Source of the DNA: Rathayibacter sp. VKM Ac-2759
GTDB taxonomy: Bacteria > Actinomycetota > Actinomycetes > Actinomycetales > Microbacteriaceae
Assembly: GCF_009834225.1 (NCBI RefSeq)
Contig: NZ_CP047176.1
Location: 248,001 to 312,000, forward strand
Direction of reading: 5' to 3'
DNA length: 64,000 bases
Shown here piece after piece: positions 43,609 to 51,580 of the stretch. Position numbers and translations under genes: made by a program. The notes under the pieces are model-generated. The model ran no database searches. It saw nothing but the letters and a program-made list of their open reading frames with translations, and was not told the DNA's origin. Position 1 is the first letter of the stretch, and every line of letters begins with the position of its first letter.

Positions 43609-44232
43609 TCACGGAGCCGAGCCGGCCAGCACGGCGGCGAGGAGGCTCTCCAGCGCGCTGCCGAGGCCGGCCCGGCTCGGCTCCTCGGGATCGAGGGCGC
43701 CGTCGAGGATCGCGTTGGCGGTCGCGACGAGCACCGGGAGCGCCGGGGACGAGCGGACGGCGCGCTCGGGGGAGGGGCCGGGCGGGCGGATCAGCAGCTC
43801 GATCCGCGCACTCGGGGCTCCGGTCGTGAGGGTCGCGGAGGCGGGGAGCGCCGCGAACCGGCCCCTGCCGACCGAGGCGATCGCCCCGCCCGGCGTCTCG
43901 AACGCGACGACGCCCTCGAGGGGGATCACGACGAGGACCGCGCCCGCGTCGGAGCCGGACCGGTGGAGCGCCGCGGCGGTGTGCCACATCCTGCGGAGGA
44001 CCACCTCCGGGGCCGCCCACTCCTGCGCGACGAGGGCGAGGGCGGCGGCCGGGTCGGCCAGCACCCCCCGCGCCTCCAGCCACTCGCGAGCGGCGGAGCC
44101 GCGCAGCGGCGTCACGCCCGCACCCCGGGGCCGATCGGCGGCGCTGCCGCGAGGTGCACTGACACGATGGCTCCCTGACGAGTCGAGGTACCGCAGATGA
44201 GGAACCGTCAGTTTAGCGCCGACCTCCGACAC
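43609..44232 (-). CDS. Cupin-like sensor protein resembling an AraC regulator without its DNA-binding domain
   Basis: 207 residues. The middle (EVVLRRMWHTAAAL, AVLVVIPLEGVVAFETPGG, VGRGRFAALPASATLTTG) looks like the AraC-type N-terminal sensing barrel. The last 60 residues resemble the linker helices before the HTH (VATANAILDGALD, LGSALESLLAAVL). The protein then ends at TGA where the HTH would start. No frameshift is obvious downstream. It is either a truncated regulator or a ligand-binding partner. Start is GTG 44232; uncertain. Confidence 0.55.
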   Translation of the reverse strand: MSEVGAKLTVPHLRYLDSSGSHRVSAPRGSAADRPRGAGVTPLRGSAAREWLEARGVLADPAAALALVAQEWAAPEVVLRRMWHTAAALHRSGSDAGAVLVVIPLEGVVAFETPGGAIASVGRGRFAALPASATLTTGAPSARIELLIRPPGPSPERAVRSSPALPVLVATANAILDGALDPEEPSRAGLGSALESLLAAVLAGSAP

Positions 44233-44250
44233 GATGCCCCCGCGAACGCA

Positions 44251-44297
44251 CGAGATGCCGCCCTGGTCGCGCGGAACGCGACCGGAACGGCATCTCG
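44251..44297 (-). terminator. Hairpin after the small gene at 44314
   Basis: CGAGATGCCG and CGGCATCTCG enclose a second stem GGTCGCG/CGCGACC, 17 bp beyond the stop codon. Confidence 0.75.
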
Positions 44298-44313
44298 GGA
44301 GGGGGAGTGCGGG

Positions 44314-44595
44314 CTACTGGAATCCGCCCCCGCGGTCCTCCGGGTCCTCGATCGGATCGGAGTCGGGCGTGTCGAGCGTGTAGGTCACGTGGACCGACTC
44401 GCCGACCTCCTTCGCGGTGACGGAGGTGTAGACCAGGTGCGTCTCCTGGCCGTCGACGGCCGCATAGACGTCGACCTCCTTCTCGTAGCCGCCTGCGGTG
44501 CTGACACGGGTCTCGGTCTGGCCGTCGAACGGCCCGCCCTGGAAGAAGGCGAGATAGCTCTCGCCCTCGGAGAGTTCGCGGATGTCGTTGCTCAT
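44314..44595 (-). CDS. Small acidic protein, 93 aa
   Basis: MSNDIRELSEGESYLAFFQG, then GPFDGQTETRV, YEKEVDVYAAVDGQETHLVY and a highly acidic end PIEDPEDRGGGFQ. Predicted to be soluble and beta-rich. Divergent from the aminotransferase gene, with 65 bp between starts. I recognise no family. Confidence 0.7.
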   Translation of the reverse strand: MSNDIRELSEGESYLAFFQGGPFDGQTETRVSTAGGYEKEVDVYAAVDGQETHLVYTSVTAKEVGESVHVTYTLDTPDSDPIEDPEDRGGGFQ

Positions 44596-44660
44596 GCCCC
44601 TAGTCCTACCACTGCAGGCGGAGCATCCGCCCGGCCTTGCCCTCGGCCTACGGTGGGGAC

Positions 44661-45821
44661 ATGACCGTCGTCCGCGCCGAGCCGCTCGAGATCCTCCGCC
44701 GCCGCACGAGTGCGAAGTGGCGGCTGTTCCCCGACGACGTGCTGCCGCTGTTCGTCGCCGAGACCGACTACCCGATCGCGCCGGCGATCGCCGAGCGCCT
44801 CGTGGAGCGGGTGCGCGCCTCCGACACCGGCTACGCCTTCGGCCCGGGGCCCCTCGCGGAGGCGTTCGCCGGGTTCGCCGAGCGGCGCTGGGGCTGGCGG
44901 GTCGATCCGGAGCAGGTGCGGAGTGCCACCGACGTGAGCGTCGCGATCACGGAGGTGCTGCGCGTGCTCCTCGCACCGGCGAGCCGCGTCGTGATCACCC
45001 CGCCGGTGTACGCGCCGTTCTTCGAGCTGATCCCGGAGGCGGGGCACGAGGTGCTCGAGGTCGCGCTGCTCGAGGAGTCGGGGGCGTACCGCCTCGACCT
45101 CGCCGGCATCGAGCGGGCCTTCCGCGCCGGGGCCGCGGCGATCCTGCTCTGCAACCCGCACAACCCGCTCGGGCTCGCGCACTCCGCGTCCCAGCTCGCC
45201 GAGCTCGCGGCGCTCGCCGAGGAGCACGGCGCACTGGTCGTCTCGGACGAGATCCACGGGCCGCTCGCGCGCACCGAGCGCGGCTTCACCCCGTTCCTCG
45301 CCGTGTCGGAGGCGGCGCGGGTCGGCGTCTGCCTCACCTCCGCGAGCAAGGGCTGGAACCTGGCCGGACTCAAGTGCGCGCTGATCGTGACGGCCGACGC
45401 GCGGCTCCGCTCGGCGCTCGGGGCGCTGCCGGAGGAGGTCGCGTGGCGGACGGGGCTGCTCGGCCTGCACGCGAGCGTCGCGGCGTTCGAGGAGGCAGAG
45501 GACTGGCTCGACGGGGTCCTCGCCGCGATCGACGAGAGCGCGGAGCTGCTCGGGACGCTGCTCGCCCGGCTCCTGCCCGCCGCCCGCTACCGCCGGCCGA
45601 GCGCGGGCTACCTCGCGTGGATCGACCTGCGCGAAGCGGGGCTCGGCGACGACCCGGCCGCGGTGATCCTCGAGCGGGCGCGCGTCGCGCTCTCGCCGGG
45701 CGTCGACTTCGGCCGTGAGGGGCGCGGCTTCGTCCGCCTCAACCTCGCCTGCTCGCCCGAGGTGCTGGAGGAGGCCGTGACGCGCGTCGCCGGCATCGGG
45801 CCGGGACGTGCGAGAACGTAG
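44661..45821 (+). CDS. PLP-dependent aminotransferase/C-S lyase, MalY/PatB family
   Basis: 386 residues. The PLP lysine is Lys230 in TSASKGWNLAGLKC, diagnostic of MalY/PatB. Other family motifs are LPLFVAETDYPIAPAI at the N-terminus, ILLCNPHNPLGLA, and VVSDEIHGPLA with the PLP-ring Asp. Members cleave cystathionine or other cysteine conjugates. Cytosolic. ATG 44661 has GGTGGGGA upstream. Confidence 0.92.
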   Translation: MTVVRAEPLEILRRRTSAKWRLFPDDVLPLFVAETDYPIAPAIAERLVERVRASDTGYAFGPGPLAEAFAGFAERRWGWRVDPEQVRSATDVSVAITEVLRVLLAPASRVVITPPVYAPFFELIPEAGHEVLEVALLEESGAYRLDLAGIERAFRAGAAAILLCNPHNPLGLAHSASQLAELAALAEEHGALVVSDEIHGPLARTERGFTPFLAVSEAARVGVCLTSASKGWNLAGLKCALIVTADARLRSALGALPEEVAWRTGLLGLHASVAAFEEAEDWLDGVLAAIDESAELLGTLLARLLPAARYRRPSAGYLAWIDLREAGLGDDPAAVILERARVALSPGVDFGREGRGFVRLNLACSPEVLEEAVTRVAGIGPGRART

Positions 45822-45831
45822 GATGACGGGG

Positions 45832-47292
45832 ATGACGATCGGACGCCGCACCTTCCTGTCGGGAGCCGCCACGGGCGTCGGCCTCCTGGTCCTCGCGGGG
45901 TGCACGCCGCCGCGTCCGACGCCGACCCGCTCGGTCACCAAGGCGCCCGTCCCGACGCCGAGCACTACGGCGGTCCCGACCCCTGCCGCCTTCGTGCGCT
46001 CCACCTGGGGCACCGACCCGTACGCGCTGGGCTCCGCCTCCTACCTCCCCGTCGGGGCGACGCCCGAGCACCGCGACGACCTCGCGCAGAACGTGCTCGA
46101 CCGGCTCTTCTTCGCGGGCGAGGCCACCGACACCGAGGCCCCCGCGACGCTCCAGGGCGCCTGGAACTCCGGCGTCCGCGCGGCCGGCGAGATCGCCGCG
46201 ATCGCGGCCGAGGGCGAGCGCATCGCGATCATCGGCGCGGGCCTGGCGGGTGCGGTCGCGGCGAGGCGCCTCGTCGACGCCGGCTACGACGTGACGCTCG
46301 TCGAGGCGCGGGAGCGGGTCGGCGGGCGCATCCAGACGTCGACCCCCGACGGCTGGCCCATCGCGGTCGACTCCGGAGCCTGGGCGCTCACGGGAGCCGG
46401 CCCCTCGCTGCGGGAGAGCGCGCTCGACGCGGGGATCGCCCTCTCGGCGATCGATCTCGAGGCCGTCCGCTCGGTGGCCGCCGACGGCAGCGACCTCGAC
46501 GCGGGCACCACCGGGCCCGACGCCCTGACCCGGGCTCTCGAGTGGGGCGCGGAGCAGCCGGAGGACCTCCCGCTCGCCGAGGCCTTCGCGGGCTCGGGGG
46601 CCGCCGACCCGGCGAGTGCCGAGCCGGGCCGCGGCGACGGCGACGCGGAGCGGGTGGCCGCCTACCTCGCCGGAGGCGCAGCACTGCGCACGGGCGCGGC
46701 GACGGCCGAGCTGTCGGCCTGGTACGGGCTCGGCGACGCCTCGGCCGCGACCACCGCCGAGGACCTGAGCGACGCCTCCGACGACCTCTACGCGAACGGT
46801 CTCGCACCCGTCGTCGAGACGCTGCTCGACGACGTGGAGGTGTCGCTCCGGGCCGCCGTCAGCGGCATCGGCTACGACGAGGACGGCGCGAGCGTGCGCC
46901 TGGCGACCGGCGAGTCCTTCACCGCCGACCGCGTCCTGGTCACCGTGCCGATCGGGGTGCTCAAGAGCGACGCGATCGCCTTCGACCCGGCCCTGCCGTT
47001 CGCGCACCGCGCGGCGATCGCGGCGCTCGGCGCGGGCGTCGTCGACTCGCTGTGGCTGCGCTTCGACGAGCCGTTCTGGGACACCGACGCGGTCACCGCA
47101 TCGCGCTGGTCGCTCGTGGGCTCGGAGGCGGGCATCACCGAGTGGGTCAACCTGCAGCCGGTCACCGGCGAGGCGGTCCTGGTCGGCCTGTTCGGGGCGG
47201 ATCAGGCGCTGTCGCTGCAGGCGCTGAGCGACGACGAGCTGCTCACGGTCGCGCAGACGGCGCTGGAGCCGTTCGCCGTCGTCCCCGGCTGA
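45832..47292 (+). CDS. Tat-exported flavin amine oxidase-like protein with permuted domain order
   Basis: 486 residues. The N-terminus MTIGRRTFLSGAATGVG carries twin arginines and a lipobox LAGC, then a Thr/Pro linker. Residues about 50-120 (STWGTDPYALGSASYLPVG, LFFAGEATDTEAPATLQGAW) are what normally forms the C-terminal end of flavin amine oxidases. The Rossmann motif IAIIGAGLAGAVAARRLVDA with EARERVGGRI, normally N-terminal, begins only at about 132. The chain ends at LEPFAVVPG, just where the moved segment would follow, so the protein looks circularly permuted and complete. It should oxidise an amine outside the membrane. ATG 45832 has AGGA 8 bases upstream; 45823 and GTG 45808 are alternatives. 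Confidence 0.78.
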   Translation: MTIGRRTFLSGAATGVGLLVLAGCTPPRPTPTRSVTKAPVPTPSTTAVPTPAAFVRSTWGTDPYALGSASYLPVGATPEHRDDLAQNVLDRLFFAGEATDTEAPATLQGAWNSGVRAAGEIAAIAAEGERIAIIGAGLAGAVAARRLVDAGYDVTLVEARERVGGRIQTSTPDGWPIAVDSGAWALTGAGPSLRESALDAGIALSAIDLEAVRSVAADGSDLDAGTTGPDALTRALEWGAEQPEDLPLAEAFAGSGAADPASAEPGRGDGDAERVAAYLAGGAALRTGAATAELSAWYGLGDASAATTAEDLSDASDDLYANGLAPVVETLLDDVEVSLRAAVSGIGYDEDGASVRLATGESFTADRVLVTVPIGVLKSDAIAFDPALPFAHRAAIAALGAGVVDSLWLRFDEPFWDTDAVTASRWSLVGSEAGITEWVNLQPVTGEAVLVGLFGADQALSLQALSDDELLTVAQTALEPFAVVPG

Positions 47293-47962
47293 CGAGCTCG
47301 CGCAGTCTCGCGAACGGGCCCCGCCACTCCGCCGCGCGGGGCGCGCCGAGCGGCCGCACGCGGCTGAGCGCGACGACGAACGCCGCGATGCCCGAGATCA
47401 GCCCGAGCACGATGACGTCGTAGAGCACGAAGGCGACGGGGCCGTCGACCTGGCCCGGGTCGAGGAAGAAGTACGGGTACCAGCCGATCAGCGCGCCGCG
47501 GACGAGGGTGATGACACCCCAGACGATCGGGAATCCGAGGACGGTGAGGGCCCAGCGCCAGCGCACCGGGTGCCGGCCCGGCGCCAGGATCCAGTCGAGG
47601 ATCGCGAGCGCCGGGATCACGAAGTGCAGGAGCGCACTCGACCAGGGCACGTCGACGCGCACTCCGCGGTTGTTCGCCTCGACCGCGATCAGTCCGAAGA
47701 CGATGCCCGAGACGACGATGTAGGTCAGCACCAGGGCTCGGACGCTGCTGAGCCAGCGCGGCTCGCGCTCGCGGGCCAGGGCGACGAGCCCCGAGAGGGC
47801 GAGCACGACGACTCCGGCCATGTTCGACTGGGTCGTGAAGTAGGCGAAGAAGTTGTCGATCTGGAACGCGCGGAAGCCGAGCGTGTAGAGGAAGTCGGCG
47901 ACGAGCCCCACGACACCGGTGCCCGCGAGTGCGAGTCGGAGGATCGCGAACGCCTTCCGCAC
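47243..47962 (-). CDS. Pr6Pr/FAR-17a-like six-helix membrane protein
   Basis: 239 residues and about six helices. Motifs are FLYTLGFRAFQIDNFFAYFTTQSN, PWSSALLHFVIPALAILDWI, GFPIVWGVITLVRGALIGWYPYFFLDPG. The TQSN, LHF.P and W.PYFFLDP stretches are the signature of the bacterial Pr6Pr membrane family, of unknown function. GTG 47962 was chosen because GGAG is four bases upstream; an in-frame ATG at 48043 would add 27 non-conserved residues. Its last 50 bp overlap the end of the oxidase gene on the other strand. Confidence 0.8.
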   Translation of the reverse strand: MRKAFAILRLALAGTGVVGLVADFLYTLGFRAFQIDNFFAYFTTQSNMAGVVVLALSGLVALAREREPRWLSSVRALVLTYIVVSGIVFGLIAVEANNRGVRVDVPWSSALLHFVIPALAILDWILAPGRHPVRWRWALTVLGFPIVWGVITLVRGALIGWYPYFFLDPGQVDGPVAFVLYDVIVLGLISGIAAFVVALSRVRPLGAPRAAEWRGPFARLRELVSRGRRRTAPAPSARP

Positions 47963-48082
47963 ACCGCTCCGATCCGTCGCACCCCGCCCGGGCGGGCCGG
48001 ACCATCGTGCGATTCTACGGTCGGCTCGCTCGGAGCTCCCCACGCGTCGACCGCGGGCGGGGCGTCAGCGATACCGTGCACT

Positions 48083-48865
48083 ATGCCGTTCACCCCGAGC
48101 CACGCCGTCGTCGCACTGGCGTTCTCGAACGGGCGGATCCCGGCGGCCGCGGTGGCCGTCGGCGCGATGGCACCCGACGTCGGCCTCTACCTGCCGGTGC
48201 GCTGGGCGCGGGAGTCGACCCACTCGCTCCTCGGCGTCGTGACGGTCGACCTGCTCCTCGGCGCCGTCTGCCTCGTGCTGTGGAACCTGCTGCTCGCCCC
48301 GGCCTGGCGCGACCTCGCCCCCTGGATCGTGCGGGTGCGCCTCCGCCCCCGCCCGCCGCGACCGAGGGGTGCGCGCGCGTGGACCGCGGCGCTGCTGCTG
48401 ACGGCGGCCGGCCTCGTGATCGGATCGGCGAGCCACGTGCTCTGGGACGGCTTCACGCACGTGGGCGGGCCGTTCGTGGCGGCGATGCCCTTCCTCGAGC
48501 AGCGGATCGGGCCGTTCCCCGGCTACAAGTGGGCGCAGTACGCGAGCGGAGTGCTCGGTCTGCTCGGCCTCTGCATCGGCGCGGCCGTCTGGTACGTCGC
48601 CCGGAAGCCGCACCTGATCGAGACCGACGCGCGCGGGCCTGCGCGCCTGGCCGCGTGGACCACCGTGCTCGCGGCAGCGGTCGTGCCGGCCGGCATCGTG
48701 CTCGCGGGCACCGGCCTCGACCCGTTCGAGGAGGAGTACCGCTCGTACGTCGTCGACGCGGCGATCCTCGTCATCACCTGGAGCGTCCTGGCCGTCGTCG
48801 GCGTGGCGCTGCTCTGGCGGCTCGCCGTCGCTCCTCCTCCGGAAGCACGCACGGATCCGTCGTGA
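48083..48865 (+). CDS. DUF4184 membrane protein
   Basis: 260 residues. MPFTPSHAVVALAFSNGRIP and VGAMAPDVGLYLPV are the DUF4184 opening, with THSLLGVVTVDLLLG, ASHVLWDGFTHVGG and GPFPGYKWAQYASG following. The spaced His and Asp residues near the membrane (SHA, PD, THS, H..WD..TH) recall membrane-bound metal-dependent phosphatases, but no activity is established. TACCGT ends six bases before the ATG, so the message may be leaderless. A shared terminator follows. Confidence 0.85.
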   Translation: MPFTPSHAVVALAFSNGRIPAAAVAVGAMAPDVGLYLPVRWARESTHSLLGVVTVDLLLGAVCLVLWNLLLAPAWRDLAPWIVRVRLRPRPPRPRGARAWTAALLLTAAGLVIGSASHVLWDGFTHVGGPFVAAMPFLEQRIGPFPGYKWAQYASGVLGLLGLCIGAAVWYVARKPHLIETDARGPARLAAWTTVLAAAVVPAGIVLAGTGLDPFEEEYRSYVVDAAILVITWSVLAVVGVALLWRLAVAPPPEARTDPS

Positions 48866-48953
48866 GGAGGATGCGGCGGTGCATAGCCCGCCGATAGCGT
48901 CGAAGTGGCCCGTTGGGGCGGGCCGCCTTCGGGGGAAGGCACAAGGGGAAATC

Positions 48954-48983
48954 GAGGGCCCGCAGGCTGAGCCGCGGGCCCTC
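48954..48983. terminator. Bidirectional terminator
   Basis: GAGGGCCCGC and GCGGGCCCTC form a perfect 10-bp stem with a 10-base loop between the convergent DUF4184 and potassium-importer genes. Confidence 0.8.
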
Positions 48984-49033
48984 TACCTCTGCCCTCTACC
49001 TCTGCCCCCTACCGCCGCCCCTGGGCGACCGGG

Positions 49034-51175
49034 TCAGCGGCGCTTGGCGCGGTTGCGCGCTGCGGACGAGGGCCGCTCCGCGGGGCGGCGCGGTGCACCC
49101 TCGCCGGCGGCGCCCTTGGGGAGCACCGAGGCGGGCGGGATCGGCCGGCGCGTCACCGGGCGGATCGGCTCGCCGCGGCGCGACTGGCCGGGGATCGGGC
49201 GCGAGCGGCGTCCGTAGATCACCTCGGACGAGTCGAGCAGCCACGGCACCAGCGCCACGGTGACGCCGTGCACGAGCAGCAGCTTCTGGCGGATCCGCCG
49301 CGACTTGTGGTTGTGCAGGGGCGTCTCCCACCAGTGCCCGACGATGTACTGCGGCATGTAGACGGTGATGATCTCGGACCCGTGCTCGAGGCGGTGCGCC
49401 TTGATGTACTTGATCAGCGGGTACGAGATGTCGCGGTAGGGCGAGGCGATGCAGCGCAGCGGCACCTCGATGTCCATGCTCGCCCAGTCGGCCTTGAGCT
49501 GCGCGGTCTGCGCGTCGTCGATGGAGGAGTGGATCGCCTCCAGGCTCTCGTGCCGCGCGGCGATCGCGTAGTCGAGCGCCTTGAGGGTCGGCTTGTTCAT
49601 CCGGCCCACGAGCACGATCGCGTGGTCGCCGTTGGCGCCGAAGGTCGTGGTCGGATCGACCTCGATCTCCTTCTCGACATCGCGGTAGTAGCGGTACACG
49701 CCGGCCATCAGGAAGCCGAGGATCGGCATGACCAGGTAGACCAGCCACGCCCCGTGGGTGAACTTGGTGATCGTGACGACGACGAGCACCGCGAAGGTGA
49801 GGGTGGCGCCGAAGAGGTTGATGCCCAGGCTCGTGTAGACGGTGCGCGTGCCCTCGCCGTTCTTGATCATCCGGATCCAGTGCTTCACCATGCCCGACTG
49901 ACCGAGGGTGAACGAGACGAAGACGCCGATGATGTAGAGCTGCACCAGGCTCGTGAGCGACGCCTGGTAGACGAGCAGGATGATCGCGGCGACGAGCGCC
50001 AGGATGATCACTCCGTTGGAGTAGATGAGGCGGTCGCCGCGGGTGTTCAGCGACTTGGGTGCGTAGCCGTCGCGCGCGAGGACCGAGCCCAGCAGCGGGA
50101 AGCCGTTGAACGCCGTGTTCGCGGCGAGCAGCAGCACTGCGGCCGTGGCGGCCTGGATCACGAAGAAGAGGACCGAGTTGTTGCCGAAGGTGGCGGCGGC
50201 GACCTGCGCGATCACCGAGCGCTGCGGAGTCGTCTCGCAGTTCGCGAAGCCCACCAGGTCGCAGGCCCTCTCGGCGTAGTGCACGTTCGAGAGCAGGGCG
50301 AGCGCGGTGAGCCCGACGAAGAGGGTGATGGCGATCGTGCCCATCGCGACGAGCGTGCGCTGCGCGTTCTTGACCTTGGGGACGCGGAAGGCCGGGACGC
50401 CGTTGGAGATGGCCTCGACCCCGGTCAGGGCGGCGCAGCCGCTCGCGAAGGAGCGCAGCAGGAGCAGGACGACCGCGGCCTGCGTGAGCTGCTCGCCCTC
50501 GACGGTGAAGCCGGCCGACTCGGCCACCGGGGTGTCGCCGAAGGCGGTGCGGGCGAGTCCCACGACGACCATCACGAAGACGCTCGCGACGAAGAGGTAG
50601 GTGGGGAGGGCGAAGGCCTTGCTCGACTCCGAGACGCCCCGGAGGTTCACCGCGGCCAGGAGCACCACGAACAGGATCGCGAGCTCGACCCGCAGCGGGG
50701 CGAGCTCGGGCACCGCCGAGATGATGTTGTCGACTCCGGAGGCGACCGACACGGCCACGGTGAGGACGTAGTCGACGAGGAGCGCCGCCGCCACGGTGAG
50801 CCCGGCCGTCTCGCCGAGGTTGGTGCGCGCGACCTCGTAGTCGCCGCCTCCCGACGGGTACGCCTTGATGAGCTGCCGGTAGCTGAGGACGACCACGACG
50901 AGCAGGACGACGACGCAGCCCGCGACCCAGGGCGCGAAGGTGAGGAACGAGAGCCCGCCGAGCAGCAGGATCATCAGCAGCTCCTGCGGCGCGTAGGCCA
51001 CGGAGGAGAGCGGGTCGCTCGCGAAGATGGGGAGCGCGAGGCGCTTCTGCAGCAGCTGCCCCTCGAGCTTGTCGCTCGGCAGCGGTTCCCCGATGAAGAA
51101 GTGCTTCGCGGTGCGGAGCTCGTTCGCGTCGGTGGGTAGTTCCTCCGCGTCGGACGGAGGGGCCTCGTGTGTCAC
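49034..51175 (-). CDS. KimA-like APC/KUP-superfamily potassium importer
   Basis: 713 residues. Twelve membrane helices (about 45-480) are followed by a roughly 230-residue cytosolic domain and a basic tail. The N-terminus (TAKHFFIGEPL, FASDPLSSVAYAPQE, LSYRQLIKAYPSGGGDYEVA, LLVDYVLTVAVSVASG) closely follows Bacillus KimA. The residues that bind K+ in KimA have counterparts here: Asp54/Tyr61 in the SDPLSSVAY motif and Asp135/Tyr136 in LLVDY. It therefore most likely imports K+ with protons; a generic amino acid permease label is the older alternative. The start is uncertain: GTG 51175, or GTG 51187. Confidence 0.85.
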   Translation of the reverse strand: MTHEAPPSDAEELPTDANELRTAKHFFIGEPLPSDKLEGQLLQKRLALPIFASDPLSSVAYAPQELLMILLLGGLSFLTFAPWVAGCVVVLLVVVVLSYRQLIKAYPSGGGDYEVARTNLGETAGLTVAAALLVDYVLTVAVSVASGVDNIISAVPELAPLRVELAILFVVLLAAVNLRGVSESSKAFALPTYLFVASVFVMVVVGLARTAFGDTPVAESAGFTVEGEQLTQAAVVLLLLRSFASGCAALTGVEAISNGVPAFRVPKVKNAQRTLVAMGTIAITLFVGLTALALLSNVHYAERACDLVGFANCETTPQRSVIAQVAAATFGNNSVLFFVIQAATAAVLLLAANTAFNGFPLLGSVLARDGYAPKSLNTRGDRLIYSNGVIILALVAAIILLVYQASLTSLVQLYIIGVFVSFTLGQSGMVKHWIRMIKNGEGTRTVYTSLGINLFGATLTFAVLVVVTITKFTHGAWLVYLVMPILGFLMAGVYRYYRDVEKEIEVDPTTTFGANGDHAIVLVGRMNKPTLKALDYAIAARHESLEAIHSSIDDAQTAQLKADWASMDIEVPLRCIASPYRDISYPLIKYIKAHRLEHGSEIITVYMPQYIVGHWWETPLHNHKSRRIRQKLLLVHGVTVALVPWLLDSSEVIYGRRSRPIPGQSRRGEPIRPVTRRPIPPASVLPKGAAGEGAPRRPAERPSSAARNRAKRR

Positions 51176-51187
51176 GAGCGACGACAC

Positions 51188-51580
51188 TACTCCGCGCGAA
51201 GGGCGAGTCAAGCCGCGTGGACGCGGGGCGAAAGGACGCTGAACCCGCGCTGTGACCGGGGGTTTCGCGGGCGGGGTCCGCGGGTCGCCGTGCAGGGTCG
51301 TCATTTGTGGGACAGGGGGGCAAAACACCCCCGTACTGGGGTCATGCCCGATGCTGTGAAATCACCCGAAGTCTGTTGGAGTCGAGGGTGAGTCACTCCG
51401 ATGGGGGGAGCGGACGGCCCAGGCCGATTCACGCTCGGTGAGATTCGCACGCCATGCCGCCTCCCGGCGCCCCCCGAGCCCCGCAGCAGCGGCGCGGGCG
51501 CCCGTCTCGAGGCGCCAGCACCTGGCCAGAAACGCACCACCGAACAGTCGGCCGCGACGCCGACAGAATCGACGGAATCC
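51188..51580. other. 393-bp gap between the potassium importer and the subtilase
   Basis: No gene can be supported. It must contain both divergent promoters. A GGGGGG/CCCCCC hairpin lies at 51315-51332 and a palindrome at 51327-51342. The subtilase frame is open from 51401, but that part is Pro/Arg-rich and does not look like mature protein. I looked for a c-di-AMP (ydaO) riboswitch and did not find its conserved core. Confidence 0.5.
51327..51342. promoter_or_regulatory. Possible regulator-binding palindrome upstream of the subtilase
   Basis: ACCCCCGTACTGGGGT is an inverted repeat (ACCCC-N6-GGGGT) about 240 bp before the subtilase start. The regulator is unknown. Confidence 0.35.

Noticed and set aside
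51188..51580. ydaO-type c-di-AMP riboswitch between a KimA-like gene and a secreted hydrolase
   Set aside because: Both neighbours are typical targets, but I could not find the conserved core segments in either orientation. A covariance-model search would decide.
51401..51580. N-terminal extension of the subtilase
   Set aside because: The frame is open, but the residues are Pro/Arg-rich and would bury the signal peptide; GTG 51581 has a ribosome site and starts just ahead of the signal peptide.
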